The notes beneath the pieces are model-generated. The model was not told where the DNA came from, searched no databases, and saw only the letters and a list, made by a program, of their open reading frames with translations. From contig NZ_QBDT01000001.1 in the NCBI RefSeq assembly GCF_004124325.1, positions 3,906,001 through 3,970,000 on the forward strand: a stretch of 64,000 nucleotides of DNA, read 5' to 3'. The translations under genes were made by a program, and so were the position numbers. Numbering within the stretch: the first letter of the stretch is position 1; every line of letters starts with the position of its first letter. Positions 53,929 through 63,206 of this stretch are shown here, piece by piece. The DNA comes from Streptomyces sp. L2 (GTDB lineage: Bacteria; Actinomycetota; Actinomycetes; Streptomycetales; Streptomycetaceae).

Positions 53929-56900
53929 TCAGTTGGTGCCGACGCGGGCCAGCAGGTCGACGATGCGGTCCTGCACCTCCGGGCTGGTGGAGCGTTCGGC
54001 GAGGAACAGCACCGTCTCGCCCGAGGCCAGCCGGGGCAGATCGGCCTGGTCGACGGCGGCCGTGTAGACGACCAGCGGGGTGCGGTTGAGCTGCCCGTTC
54101 GCCCGCAGCCAGTCCAGGATCCCAGCCTGCCGGCGGTGTACGCGCATCAGGTCCATCACGACCAGGTTCGGGCGGAACTGCCCCGCCAGCGTCACCGCGT
54201 CGTTGTCGTTCGCGGCCCGCGCCACCTGCATGCCGCGCCGCTCCAGCGTGGACGTCAGCGCCAGCGCGATCTCCGCGTGCTCCTCGATGAGCAGGACGCG
54301 CGGCGGGTGCTGCTCGCTGTCGCGCGGCGCCAGCGCCTTCAGCAGGACGGCGGGATCGGCGCCGTACGCCGCCTCGCGCGTCGCCTGCCCCAGCCCGGCC
54401 GTGACCAGCACCGGCACCTCGGCCGCGACCGCGGCCTGCCGCAGGGACTGCAGCGCGGTGCGGGTGATCGGCCCGGTCAGCGGGTCGACGAACAGCGCGG
54501 CGGGGAAGGCCGCGATCTGCGCGTCCACCTCCTCGCGCGAGTGCACGATGACGGGCCGGTAGCCGCGGTCGCTCAGCGCCTGCTGCGTCGTGACGTCGGG
54601 CGCCGGCCAGACGAGCAGCCGGCGCGGGTTGTCCAGCGGCTCCGGGGGCAGCTCGTCGTCCATCGGCTGCGGACGCGGGGTGTCCGCGACCTCCACCGCG
54701 CCCCCGGGACCGTCCAGCGGTTCGGGTCCCTCGGCGGCGTCGGCGTCCGGTGCGCCTATGGCGTACGACCGTCCGGCCCCCTCGGTGACGGGCGCCAGGC
54801 GCGACTGCCCGGCGAGGGACGCCTGCGCGGCGGCCTGCGCGGGCGGTGCCGGGCGGGCCGCGGCCTGCTCGCCCTGTGCCTGTTCCTGGGGTTCGGGTCG
54901 GGCGGCCGGGTCGGGCGGCGTGCCCAGTTTGCGGCGGCGCCCGGAGCCACCGGGGGCGTGCGGGGGCGGTGTCGCGGTCGGCAACTGGACCTGGGCCGCC
55001 TGCCGGGAGAACGGCACGCCCTGCCCGAGCGTACGGACGCTGATCGCGCGGCCCTGCGTCGAGTTGGGGTCGGCGGCGGTGGTCGTGCCGGTGCCGGTGG
55101 TCGTGCCGTCGGCGGGCGAGGGCTGTCCGGCGGGCGGTCGCGCGGTGGCGTGCTCCGGCGGGAGCGGGGTGCCTCCGGGGGTGCCGGTACCGGTGCCGGC
55201 GGCTGGGGTGGAGCCGGCCGGCGGCGCCGCCTGCCCGGCCTCGGCGGGGAGGGACTGGGCGGCGGGGGTTCCGGCGGCGGGGGTGGGGTGGCCGGGGGGC
55301 GCCTGAGCGGGGATCGGCTGGGCCGGCGGGAGGGCCTGGCCGTTGGTGCCTTGTGCTTGTGCCTGTGCCTGTGCCGGCGTCAGGGGCGCCGACTGGACGG
55401 GGATGCCCTGCGCGGCCGTACCGCGCGCCGGGGTGCCCTGGCCCGGGGCGGCCGGACCGGGGGTGGGCGCACCCGTCGCGGCCGGAGCCGGCTGGGCCAC
55501 GGCCCGACGGCGCCTGCCCGTCGGCGCGCTGGTGGGATGCGGTTGCGGCGGGGTGTGATCGGCGGACTGGTCCAGCGGTACGGCGTCGTGCCGGGCGGCG
55601 TCACCAGAAACTGGAGCGGAAGCAGGACCGGAAGCAGGAGCGGAAGCAGGACCGGAAGCGGACACCCCGGCCCCGAAGGGTCCCGCTGGTGCCTGCGCCT
55701 GACCGGGCAGCTGCACCTGGCCGGGCACCGGCGCGTGGCCGTGGGCCTGCACCTGGCCGGGCACCGGCGCGTGACCGTGCGCCTGCGCCTGCCCCGGCAC
55801 CAGCGGCTGGGCCGCCGTAGCCTGCGTCTGCTGCCCGGGGACGGCGGCCGTACCCGCCCCGGAGACCGGAGCCGCGCCCGGAGCGAGAGCGACCGCGCCG
55901 GGCCCCTGGGCGACGGCCGGCGCCGCTGCCGAGGACACGGACTGGGGTGAACGGTCGGCCTCGGCGGGGGGCAGGGCGAAGACCGTACGGGCCCCGGATT
56001 CGGCGCCTTGGCCCGCGCCCGCGCCCGCCTCCTGTGCGGCGGCACGTTCCGCCGCGGCGGCCAGCGCGCGCCGGCGCCGGCCGGTCGGCTGGGCGCCCTC
56101 CGCCGGACCGGGCTCGGCACCCGAGCCCGGAGTCTGCTCGGCACCCGTACCCCCGGGGGCCGCGGGCAGGGCGGGCGGCAGGGCGGCCTGGGGCGCGCCC
56201 GAGCCGTGCCGGGCGCGGCGCCCGTTCGGGACGGGGACGCCCTGCGGCGGTACGGCGGCCCCGAGCCCCGTGCCCACCGCGGCGGCACCGGCCGCGTACT
56301 CGGCCGCCGTCACCACGGCACCCTCGGCCACGGCGTCGCCACCTGGGGAGCCGCCGTCGCCACTCTCGATCTCGGCAGTGTGCCCCCGCCGCCGTCCGGT
56401 GCCACTGGAAGGACCGCCCTCGGCACTCTCGTCGGCCACAGGGGCGCCCTGCTCACCGGCCGCGGCCGCGGCCTCGGCCACACGCCGCCGCCGTCGCCCG
56501 GTCGGTGCGGGCGCGTCCGCGCCGGCCCCCGGCTCACCGGAACCGCCGGCGGCACCCTCGATCTCCAGGAAGGCGTCCGTGGAGGCCCGCCGGGCCCGCC
56601 GCCGCCCCCCGGAAACGGAACCAGCACCGGAGCCGGACGTGTGGTCGTCGGGAGCCGCGCCGGTGTCCCCGGACGACGGCTGCCCGGCGACCGCGCCTGC
56701 TCCGCCGCCGATCGGCACCTCCAGGACGTACGCGCTGCCGCTCATGCCGGGCACCTCGTGCGTCTGCAGGACACCGCCGTGGGCGCGCACGATCCCGCGC
56801 ACGATCGGTTCGTGCACCGGGTCTCCGCCGGCGTACGGCCCGCGCACCTCGATGCGTACGACCTCGCCGCGCTGCGCCGCCGCGACGACCACGGTGTTGT

Positions 56901-58359
56901 CCATGTAACCGCCCGTCGACACGGGCGCGTTGCCGGTCGCGTCGACGCCCGCGACGTCGGCGACGAGGTGCGCGAGCGCGGTCGCGAGCCGCCCGGGGTC
57001 GACCTCGGCCTCGATGGGCGGCGCGTGCACGGCGAACTGGATCCGGCCGGGCCCGATCAGCTCGACGGCCCCGTCGACACCGGCGGTGACGACGGCGTCC
57101 AGCATCACCTTCGTACGGGTGATGTCCTCGGCGCCGGTGTCGAGCCGCTGGTAGCCGAGGACGTTGTCGATGAGGGTGGTGATGCGGGAGTAGCCTGCCG
57201 AGAGGTGGTGCAGCACCTGGTTGGCCTCGGGCCACAGCTGCCCGGCGTCGTCGGCGGCGAGGGCCGCCAGTTCGCGGCGCAGCTCGTCCAGCGGGCCCCG
57301 CAGCGACTGCCCGAGCAGGGTCAGCAGCTGCTCGTGCCGCCCGGCGAGGGCCTCGTACCGGTCCTTCTCCCGCTCGCCGAGCGCGGCGTACCGCTCCTCG
57401 CCGGCGGCCAGCTCCTCCTCGTGCTTCTCGCGCAGCTCCTCGGTCTCGGTGACGTGCTCCTGGCGCAGCGCGGTGAGGTCGGCGGCGTGCTCCTCGGAGA
57501 GCCGCTCCAGTTCCTCGGCGTGCGCCCGCTCCAGGGCGGCCTTCTCCTCGGCGAGGCTGTCGTACGGCCGCCGGTCGGTGAAGGTCATCACGGCGCCGAC
57601 GAGCTGGTCGCCGTCCCGCACGGGCGCGGTGGTCAGGTCGACGGAGACCTTCTCGCCGCCCTTGGACCACAGCACCTGCCCGCGCACCCGGTGCTTGCGC
57701 CCCGAGCGCAGGGTGTCGGCGAGGGGCGACTCCTCGTACGGGAACGGGGTGCCGTCGGCGCGGGAGTGCAGCACGAGGGCGTGCAGCTCCTTGCCGCCCA
57801 GCTCGCCGGCCCGGTAGCCCAGTATCTGGGCGGCGGCCGGGTTGACGAGCACGACCTGACCGTCGGTGTCCGTTCCTACGACACCCTCGGCGGCGGCCCG
57901 CAGGATCATCTCGGTCTGCCGCTGCGAACGGGCCAGCTCGGCCTCGGTGTCGACGGTGCCGGAGAGGTCGCGGACGACGAGCATCAGCAGCTCGTCGCCG
58001 GTGTAGCCGTAACCGTCGTACGCCTGCTGGCCGTTCTCCAGATTCGCGCTTGTGACCTCGACCGGGAACTCGGCACCGTCGGTGCGCCGGGCGATCATCC
58101 GGGTCGGCTTGGTCCGGCCGCGCGGGTCCATGTGGTCGGGCAGCCGCATGGAGCCGGGGATCAGCTTGGAGTCGAACTGGGGCAGCAGATCGAGCAGCCC
58201 GCGCCCGACGAGGGCCGTGCCGGGTGCCTCGAAGGCCTCCAGGGCGATGGTGTTGGCGTTGACGACGGTGCCGTTGGCGTTGACCAGGACCAACGCGTCG
58301 GGCAGCGCGTCGAGTATGGCTGCGAGGCGAGCAGCGCCTCGGGATGGCCTGCTGCTCAC
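53929..58359 (-). CDS. Giant hybrid pseudo-histidine kinase (PAS-PAS-linker-receiver)
   Basis: 1476 residues. PAS1 (~12-110), PAS2 (~150-265), a coiled coil (~268-345), a DHp-like helix pair where the H-box reads GQSLRGPL (Gln351 in place of the phospho-accepting His), and a GHKL-like region (~430-545) lacking the N-box Asn. Then a ~690-residue Pro/Ala/Gly/Gln-rich linker carrying at least seven G-R-R-R basic motifs (~585-1145), and two receiver-like domains (~1245-1340 and ~1352-1472, the second with Asp in VVMDLM). So it cannot autophosphorylate like a normal kinase and is probably a sensor scaffold or a partner of another kinase. ATG 58359, GGAGG upstream. Confidence 0.88.
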   Translation of the reverse strand: MSSRPSRGAARLAAILDALPDALVLVNANGTVVNANTIALEAFEAPGTALVGRGLLDLLPQFDSKLIPGSMRLPDHMDPRGRTKPTRMIARRTDGAEFPVEVTSANLENGQQAYDGYGYTGDELLMLVVRDLSGTVDTEAELARSQRQTEMILRAAAEGVVGTDTDGQVVLVNPAAAQILGYRAGELGGKELHALVLHSRADGTPFPYEESPLADTLRSGRKHRVRGQVLWSKGGEKVSVDLTTAPVRDGDQLVGAVMTFTDRRPYDSLAEEKAALERAHAEELERLSEEHAADLTALRQEHVTETEELREKHEEELAAGEERYAALGEREKDRYEALAGRHEQLLTLLGQSLRGPLDELRRELAALAADDAGQLWPEANQVLHHLSAGYSRITTLIDNVLGYQRLDTGAEDITRTKVMLDAVVTAGVDGAVELIGPGRIQFAVHAPPIEAEVDPGRLATALAHLVADVAGVDATGNAPVSTGGYMDNTVVVAAAQRGEVVRIEVRGPYAGGDPVHEPIVRGIVRAHGGVLQTHEVPGMSGSAYVLEVPIGGGAGAVAGQPSSGDTGAAPDDHTSGSGAGSVSGGRRRARRASTDAFLEIEGAAGGSGEPGAGADAPAPTGRRRRRVAEAAAAAGEQGAPVADESAEGGPSSGTGRRRGHTAEIESGDGGSPGGDAVAEGAVVTAAEYAAGAAAVGTGLGAAVPPQGVPVPNGRRARHGSGAPQAALPPALPAAPGGTGAEQTPGSGAEPGPAEGAQPTGRRRRALAAAAERAAAQEAGAGAGQGAESGARTVFALPPAEADRSPQSVSSAAAPAVAQGPGAVALAPGAAPVSGAGTAAVPGQQTQATAAQPLVPGQAQAHGHAPVPGQVQAHGHAPVPGQVQLPGQAQAPAGPFGAGVSASGPASAPASGPASAPVSGDAARHDAVPLDQSADHTPPQPHPTSAPTGRRRRAVAQPAPAATGAPTPGPAAPGQGTPARGTAAQGIPVQSAPLTPAQAQAQAQGTNGQALPPAQPIPAQAPPGHPTPAAGTPAAQSLPAEAGQAAPPAGSTPAAGTGTGTPGGTPLPPEHATARPPAGQPSPADGTTTGTGTTTAADPNSTQGRAISVRTLGQGVPFSRQAAQVQLPTATPPPHAPGGSGRRRKLGTPPDPAARPEPQEQAQGEQAAARPAPPAQAAAQASLAGQSRLAPVTEGAGRSYAIGAPDADAAEGPEPLDGPGGAVEVADTPRPQPMDDELPPEPLDNPRRLLVWPAPDVTTQQALSDRGYRPVIVHSREEVDAQIAAFPAALFVDPLTGPITRTALQSLRQAAVAAEVPVLVTAGLGQATREAAYGADPAVLLKALAPRDSEQHPPRVLLIEEHAEIALALTSTLERRGMQVARAANDNDAVTLAGQFRPNLVVMDLMRVHRRQAGILDWLRANGQLNRTPLVVYTAAVDQADLPRLASGETVLFLAERSTSPEVQDRIVDLLARVGTN

Positions 58360-58579
58360 GAGACGCTTCCTCCCTGTTACCGCACCTTGCCGACCGCTCG
58401 GGCCATCTTGCCAACCTGCCCGCGGCGTGTCACGCGAGGGAGTCTAAGGGCTCGGGTTGCGCTCGCGACGCCGGATGAGAGGGAGGTCGCACGAGGAAGT
58501 GAAGGCGAACATGTGACCGTATGGTCGACATCGCCCCACCACCCACCCGGCCCGGCCCGGTTCCGGCCTGCCCGGCGCC

Positions 58580-59098
58580 CTACTTCTGGTACTCCCCGCC
58601 GTTCGCCTTCCCCGTCGTCGTCATCGCGGGCAGCAGCGGCACCATCCGGTCCCAGCGCCCGATCTCGCAGCCGTTGCTGCGGTCGTAGACGGTGTCGACG
58701 GGCCGTCCGGCCCAGGTGCCGGTGACGTGGGCGGTGGCCGGGCCGCCGTAGATCATGGTGCAGGTGCTGCCCGGGGCCACCGGGGCGAAGGTGTCCCGCC
58801 CCCACCGGGTCTTCCCGTCCAGCATCCGGCAGGCCCCGGCCGGGTCCGGGTGGCGCCCGCCGCCGGGATGACAGGACAGCTCGTACGACCCGTCCCGCCC
58901 GGGCCCGGCATGCCGGACGACGACGGTGAGCCGGTCACCGCTGCCGTGCCGCGGCGGCCGGTGAAGCCCGGCGGCCCCGGACGGGGAGGAAGCGGCGGCA
59001 GCGCTGGAGCCGACCCCGGCGAGGGGCACGGCGGCGACGGCGGCGGCGAGAACCGGACCCAGGACCCGGCCCCGCGCGATCGAGATGACGAACACCAT
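58580..59098 (-). CDS. Subtilisin-inhibitor-like (SSI family) secreted protein
   Basis: 172 residues with an N-terminal signal peptide (VLAAAVAAVPLAGVG) and an SSI fold: SYELSCHPGGGRHPDPAGAC (first disulfide), CTMIYGGPATAHVTGTW and CEIGRWDRMVPLLP. Known: SSI proteins block extracellular subtilisin-type proteases during growth and development. The P1 region cannot be assigned with certainty; the usual reactive-loop CPM motif is absent. ATG 59098. Confidence 0.85.
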   Translation of the reverse strand: MVFVISIARGRVLGPVLAAAVAAVPLAGVGSSAAAASSPSGAAGLHRPPRHGSGDRLTVVVRHAGPGRDGSYELSCHPGGGRHPDPAGACRMLDGKTRWGRDTFAPVAPGSTCTMIYGGPATAHVTGTWAGRPVDTVYDRSNGCEIGRWDRMVPLLPAMTTTGKANGGEYQK

Positions 59099-59195
59099 GC
59101 CCTGCCCAACGCCCGAGGCGCCGGGACGTTGCGCCCACGCCGCTCGCGTTCGGCCGCCCGAGGCCGATCACCGCCGCCCGCGGCCGATCCAGTCA

Positions 59196-59229
59196 CTCGC
59201 AGCGCTCGCAGCGCTCGCAGCGCTCGCAG
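59196..59229. repeat. 9-bp CTCGCAGCG repeat
   Basis: About 3.8 tandem copies of CTCGCAGCG in the 304-bp gap (59099-59402) before tRNA-Ser(GCT). The rest of that gap holds only the divergent promoters. Confidence 0.8.
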
Positions 59230-59402
59230 CCGATCACGGCCGATGAACAGGCACCCTCCGCTCCCCCCGCCCCGCCGCACCGGGGAACGCCTTTGCCCTG
59301 CGGCCCGACTGCCTAGTACCGTGGGGGGCGATTGGTGGCACCCCGCTCGACTGTGTCATCATCTGCACGCACCACTCGCGCGCTCGCGTGAGCGGTTGTG
59401 CT

Positions 59403-59493
59403 GGAGGCGTCGCCTAGTCCGGTCTATGGCGCCGCACTGCTAATGCGGTTTGGGGCTTACCCCCCATCGAGGGTTCAAATCCCTCCGCCTCCG
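59403..59493 (+). tRNA. tRNA-Ser(GCT)
   Basis: A 91-nt class II tRNA: acceptor GGAGGCG with CGCCTCC (59486-59492), anticodon GCT at 59439-59441, long variable arm, T-loop TTCAAAT. No encoded CCA. It shares acceptor and T-arm sequence with the other tRNA-Ser but shows no integration here. Confidence 0.96.
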
Positions 59494-59501
59494 CCACCAC
59501 T

Positions 59502-59532
59502 CGAAACCCCGGCCCTCACCGCCGGGGTTTCG
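59502..59532 (+). terminator. Terminator of tRNA-Ser(GCT)
   Basis: CGAAACCCCGGC (59502-59513) pairs with 59521-59532, 7-nt loop, followed by TCGTTTCC. Perfect 12-bp stem. Confidence 0.88.
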
Positions 59533-59659
59533 TCGTTTCCGCAGGTCACAAGGGGTGCGCGGAACGGATTTCACATGGCGGCGGCAGTCATGTAATGTTC
59601 TTCCTGTCGCCGCGAGCGGGCCGCAAGGACCGGGGCCGGAGACAAAAACAAAAGAACAA

Positions 59660-59732
59660 GCACTCGTAGCTTAACGGATAGAGCATCTGACTACGGATCA
59701 GAAGGTTGCAGGTTCGAATCCTGCCGAGTGCA
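59660..59732 (+). tRNA. tRNA-Arg(ACG)
   Basis: 73 nt: acceptor GCACTCG with CGAGTGC, anticodon ACG at 59693-59695, T-loop TTCGAAT. Anticodon A34 would be deaminated to inosine. A possible -10 box TAATGT lies near 59595. Accessory genes start directly behind it. Confidence 0.97.
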
Positions 59733-59740
59733 CAGCAGAC

Positions 59741-59774
59741 CAGAGGCCCTGTGGAGTGATCCACAGGGCCTCTG
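59741..59774 (+). terminator. Terminator of tRNA-Arg
   Basis: A 15-bp perfect stem (59741-59755 with 59760-59774) with a GTGA loop, followed by GCTTTTG. Confidence 0.92.
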
Positions 59775-59919
59775 GCTTTTGCCTTGACGGCAGTGTTTGA
59801 CGGCTGGAGTCGGGGCCGATCAGACGGCTACGAGATGCCGGCCGCGCCGTCATCATCGTCCGGATCGTTGCCGCTCCCCCTCAGCGCGTCGCCGACGCGA
59901 TCGAGGCAGAGCGCTGGCC

Positions 59920-60756
59920 TCAGCTCAGGGCCTTACCCACCTCCAAGATTGTGGGTCTGTCTTCGGGCGCCGGGCTGAGCATGGCGTCGATCAGTTCGCC
60001 CAGCTCGCCATGCACCTTCACAGGCCGGCGCTTGCCACTCGCGACGGCTTGTCTCTGCTCGGGGCGCGGTGCGTCGTCCGGGTACTCGACGGCCCGCCAG
60101 CCCGTGGCGGAAATGAGCAGGGACGCGCCGAGCGCATAGATGTCCGCTTCTTGCGTAGGCTGCGCCTCTCCGGTCGCAAGCACGCTGCGCGCGATCTCCG
60201 GCGCCTCGTAGTGGACGAGGCAGCCGCGGAACGGAAAGTCGTATCCCTCGGGGACGTGTCCGCCGCGCGCCAATGCCAGGTCGATGAGGTACGTGCGATC
60301 CGGGCCGATGATGAAGTGCGCGGGCTGCACGTCGCCGTGGGCCCAGCCGTTGCCATGTAGCTCGGCCAGCGCCTCTACACAGCCGAGGACCGCGCTGGTA
60401 TGAGGTTCCGTACGAGAGTCCGGCTCACGGCAGGGCTTCCACAGCTCGTACAGGTCGGACCCTTCGTGCCACGGCTGGAAGTTCCAGGTGCCCAGCTCCC
60501 ATTCGCCGTACGCGAAGTCATCGAGGCCGAGTCGGTACAGCACGGCCCCTTCGCGCGCGGGGGCGAGTGCCGTCCAGGGCTGTGCGGGCCAGTCGGCCGT
60601 GGCCTCGATCGGGTAACCGACCTTCACGGCGTACCGCCCCCGAGGGCTCTCGACCTCCCAGACCATCGAGCCCCGACGATTGACGACCAGGCGCTGATTC
60701 TTGGGCATCAGTGCGTCGAGCACGACGATCGGCAGTTCAGGGAGTATCCCGGACAA
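59920..60756 (-). CDS. Protein-kinase-like protein with altered catalytic motifs
   Basis: 278 residues from a TTG start at 60756, chosen because GGAAGGAG sits 8 nt upstream; the ATG at 60795 has no site. Kinase-fold landmarks: Lys in YAVKVGY (~45), catalytic loop WAHGDVQPAHFII (HGD present; the Asn of HxDxxxxN is His), YLIDLALARGG instead of DFG, and YEAPEIA as APE motif. Activity is possible but uncertain; it may be a pseudokinase. First of an accessory cluster behind tRNA-Arg; 70 bp separate it from the GRDP-like gene upstream, likely one operon. Confidence 0.8.
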   Translation of the reverse strand: MSGILPELPIVVLDALMPKNQRLVVNRRGSMVWEVESPRGRYAVKVGYPIEATADWPAQPWTALAPAREGAVLYRLGLDDFAYGEWELGTWNFQPWHEGSDLYELWKPCREPDSRTEPHTSAVLGCVEALAELHGNGWAHGDVQPAHFIIGPDRTYLIDLALARGGHVPEGYDFPFRGCLVHYEAPEIARSVLATGEAQPTQEADIYALGASLLISATGWRAVEYPDDAPRPEQRQAVASGKRRPVKVHGELGELIDAMLSPAPEDRPTILEVGKALS

Positions 60757-60826
60757 CGTCTGTTCTCCTTCCGGGCGGCGCGGCCGACCCCGCATCGAGG
60801 CCGGCCGCGTCGCTGGTGTCGTGTCG

Positions 60827-61270
60827 CTACGCCTGACCGTACGGACGGCCGCAGTCCGCGTCGCACTGCGCGAGGTTGGTGCCGTCCACGGTCCAGAGGT
60901 CGTCGAAGACCATGAACCTGGCCGCCTTCATCGCGTGTGCGGACGCGGCGACCTTCTTCGGGTCACGGGGCCCTCCGCCCGGCATGGGATTGTGGTGGAG
61001 GAAGCGGCCCGCGTACCGGTCGCAGAGCGCGGCGTACTCCTTCGTGTGCAGGATGAGTGCGTGCAGACCGAGGTCCACGTCGTCGGACGGGACCATGGGG
61101 ACGGTCGCGGTCGCGGCGGTGACCACGAAGGCCACCGCCTGGTCCGCGATCCGCTCGGCCCGTTCGCGGGACTGCCCGTCGTGAACGATCACGAAGTGGG
61201 TGAGGCTGTCGAACAGCTCCTCACCAGCCACCGCGCGACCGGTCTTCTGATCGTTGGCCGTTGCCGTCAT
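60827..61270 (-). CDS. GRDP-type (glycine-rich-domain-protein-like) small protein
   Basis: 147 residues. The segment VDLGLHALILHTKEYAALC and GRFLHHNP match the short actinobacterial relatives of glycine-rich domain proteins (DUF1399 type) as I recall. The C-terminal tail has a Cys pair CDADC. ATG 61270. No enzymatic motif. Its neighbours are the kinase-like gene downstream and a small membrane gene upstream. Confidence 0.72.
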   Translation of the reverse strand: MTATANDQKTGRAVAGEELFDSLTHFVIVHDGQSRERAERIADQAVAFVVTAATATVPMVPSDDVDLGLHALILHTKEYAALCDRYAGRFLHHNPMPGGGPRDPKKVAASAHAMKAARFMVFDDLWTVDGTNLAQCDADCGRPYGQA

Positions 61271-61419
61271 GCGAATACTCCTTGAGGGTCGTTGTGTTCT
61301 GGCACTTGCGCCCGCATCGGTCGCCGAGGCACGGCCTATGACGACCGGGGGATGGAAGGCCGACCCCGAACGGGGAAGGGGGAGCCAGGGAAGGTGGAAC
61401 CCCGTTCGGGGCGGCCGGT

Positions 61420-61749
61420 CTACTGGCTGGTGCCGAGGGCCATGCCGATCACCAGGCCACACGATCCGCTGATCATGATGATGAACAGGAGCCCGGCATA
61501 CCGACCGATGGCGCGCATCACAGGGCCGTCCCGGCTGTTGCCGTTCTTGATGGCCAGGCGGGCGCTCAGTTCTTCTCGCGTGGTGGGGGCCACCACGTTG
61601 TCCGGCAGGGCATCCCACTCGACGCCGCCGCCGACGGGCCCTATCTGCACCCGGGCGCCGACCTCGCCCATGACGACGCCGATACGTCCACTGGCAGTGT
61701 CCTTCGCCAGTTCACCGATGCCTGGTCTGGTCTGCTGGTTGCTCGCCAT
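61420..61749 (-). CDS. Small membrane-tail protein of unknown function
   Basis: 109 residues from ATG 61749. Soluble beta-rich part (IGVVMGEVGARVQIGPVGG) and one C-terminal membrane helix (GLLFIIMISGSCGLVIGMAL). Divergent from the HTH-DUF5919 regulator, with ACGTCCC sites between them, so probably regulated by it. Family unknown. Confidence 0.7.
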   Translation of the reverse strand: MASNQQTRPGIGELAKDTASGRIGVVMGEVGARVQIGPVGGGVEWDALPDNVVAPTTREELSARLAIKNGNSRDGPVMRAIGRYAGLLFIIMISGSCGLVIGMALGTSQ

Positions 61750-61775
61750 GCGGACGAGCATCCTGCCGCTCATCA

Positions 61776-61835
61776 GGACGTCGGAACCTCCAACAAACCC
61801 CACTTCGGGACGTCCCGCGTCGGGTAGAACGTCCC
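61776..61835. promoter_or_regulatory. ACGTC-containing operator candidate
   Basis: Perfect palindrome GGGACGTCCC at 61807-61816, with half-sites GGACGTC at 61776-61782 and ACGTCCC at 61829-61835, in the 119-bp divergent space between the small membrane gene and the HTH-DUF5919 gene. It is the likely operator of that regulator. Confidence 0.65.
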
Positions 61836-61868
61836 TAGTGCCGTCCCCAGGTGTTAGGAGAGATTGGG

Positions 61869-62612
61869 ATGCCGAACGAGAGGTTACGTGCTGCCATGGC
61901 GGCCGGCGGCTGGACGTACGCCGCCCTTGCGGACAAGGTCGAAGTCGACCCCAAGTCCGTTGAACGATGGGTCAATCTGGGGCGTACGCCGCGCCGGGCC
62001 ACGGCCATGCTGTCAGCGGAAACGCTAGGAGAAGACGTGCACGCTCTATGGCCCGCGCTCCGGCAGGCACGCCCTGCCCGCGCTGTCAGTCCGGAACTTG
62101 TGGCTCTCTACGATCAGCGGGCGGACATCCCCGTCTCCACCTTCGTGGACATGTTGACCCAGGCCCGCAGGCACATCGACGTGTTGGTGTATGCCGCCGT
62201 CTTCCTGCACGAGGCGTACCCGCGGCTCAACGACCTGCTGCGAGAGCGAGCTGCCGACGGGTGCGCCGTTCGTATCGCGATCGGCGACCCGGACAGTACG
62301 AACGTCCAACAGCGTGGCGCGGAGGAGAGGTTCGGCCACGGAATCGAGTCCCGTTGCCGACTCGCCCTCATGCACTACCGCCCGCTTGCCGGGGTACCTG
62401 GCATCGAGGTTCGAACCCATGCCACCACGCTCTACAACTCGATCTATCGTGCGGATGATCAGGCACTGGTCAATGCCCACGTCTGGGGCGTGAACGCCTA
62501 CGGTGCTCCCGTGTGGCATCTCCGGCGCAGCGGCAAGGGCGGCATGTTCGACACCTACGCCAGCAGCTTCGACGCGGTGTGGGAGACCGCGACGCCGGTA
62601 CGAGAAGGGTGA
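61869..62612 (+). CDS. HTH-DUF5919 (PLD-like fold) regulator with TTA codon
   Basis: 247 residues: N-terminal XRE helix-turn-helix (~8-50; AALADKVEVDPKSVERWVNLGR) and a DUF5919 domain (~70-240; IDVLVYAAVFLHEAYPRLND, AVRIAIGDPDS, ALMHYRPLAGVPGIEVRTH, TTLYNSIYRADDQALVNAHVWG). The domain resembles phospholipase D but the HxK(x)4D motif is broken (NAHVWG), so it may bind rather than cleave a phosphoester. TTA at codon 6 makes translation bldA-dependent. Two bases after its stop begins the Nudix gene, a conserved pairing in my recollection. ATG 61869 with TTAGGAGAG upstream. Confidence 0.85.
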   Translation: MPNERLRAAMAAGGWTYAALADKVEVDPKSVERWVNLGRTPRRATAMLSAETLGEDVHALWPALRQARPARAVSPELVALYDQRADIPVSTFVDMLTQARRHIDVLVYAAVFLHEAYPRLNDLLRERAADGCAVRIAIGDPDSTNVQQRGAEERFGHGIESRCRLALMHYRPLAGVPGIEVRTHATTLYNSIYRADDQALVNAHVWGVNAYGAPVWHLRRSGKGGMFDTYASSFDAVWETATPVREG

Positions 62613-62614
62613 CC

Positions 62615-63085
62615 ATGGCGCGAACCGAATACTACGACGACCCAGCGGCACCGGAGCCGAACAGCCTGGTGGTTGCCGCGTCCGCCGTGGTCACCGACGA
62701 CGAAGGGCGCGTACTCCTTCAGCGCCGCAGGGATAACGATCTGTGGGCGCTACCTGGTGGCGGCATGGAGATGACCGACTCACTCCCAGGAACGGCCGTC
62801 CGCGAGGTGAAGGAAGAAACCGGTCTGGACGTAGAGATCACCGGGCTCGTAGGCACGTACACCGACCCTCGCCACGTCATCGCCTACTCGGATGGCGAGG
62901 TGCGCAGGCAGTTCAACGTCTGCTTCACCGCCCGCATGGTCGGCGGCCGACTCGCGATCTCGGACGAGTCCACGGAGCTGAGGTTCGTCCAGCCTGAGGC
63001 GATCGATCAACTGCCGATGCACCATACGCAGCGGCTCCGGATCCGTCACTTCCTGGAGCACCGTGATCGGCCCTATCTCGGCTGA
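62615..63085 (+). CDS. Nudix hydrolase
   Basis: 156 residues. Nudix box GGMEMTDSLPGTAVREVKEE followed by TGL, where the first Glu of the canonical Gx5Ex7REUxEExGU is Asp; the three catalytic Glu/Arg positions are kept. Hydrolyses a nucleoside diphosphate linked to X; substrate unknown. Its ATG is 2 bp after the HTH-DUF5919 stop (TGACCATG), so the two are translated together. Confidence 0.92.
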   Translation: MARTEYYDDPAAPEPNSLVVAASAVVTDDEGRVLLQRRRDNDLWALPGGGMEMTDSLPGTAVREVKEETGLDVEITGLVGTYTDPRHVIAYSDGEVRRQFNVCFTARMVGGRLAISDESTELRFVQPEAIDQLPMHHTQRLRIRHFLEHRDRPYLG

Positions 63086-63206
63086 CCTCGTAGACCGCGT
63101 CAAATGGCAACTCTGATGGAGACTCACAACTCACCTTCCAAGTCGTTGGGAGGGCACCTTGACGGCTGTTCACCTGGCAGGCACTCTGCTCAACCCGAAC
63201 TGGTAG

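Noticed and set aside
54136..55950. Long plus-strand open frame opposite the pseudokinase linker
   Set aside because: Antisense to a clear protein with PAS and receiver domains; composition is that of a GC-rich shadow frame.
59403..59493. tRNA-Ser(GCT) as another integration site
   Set aside because: No repeat of its 3' end and no recombinase follow it; a normal terminator does.
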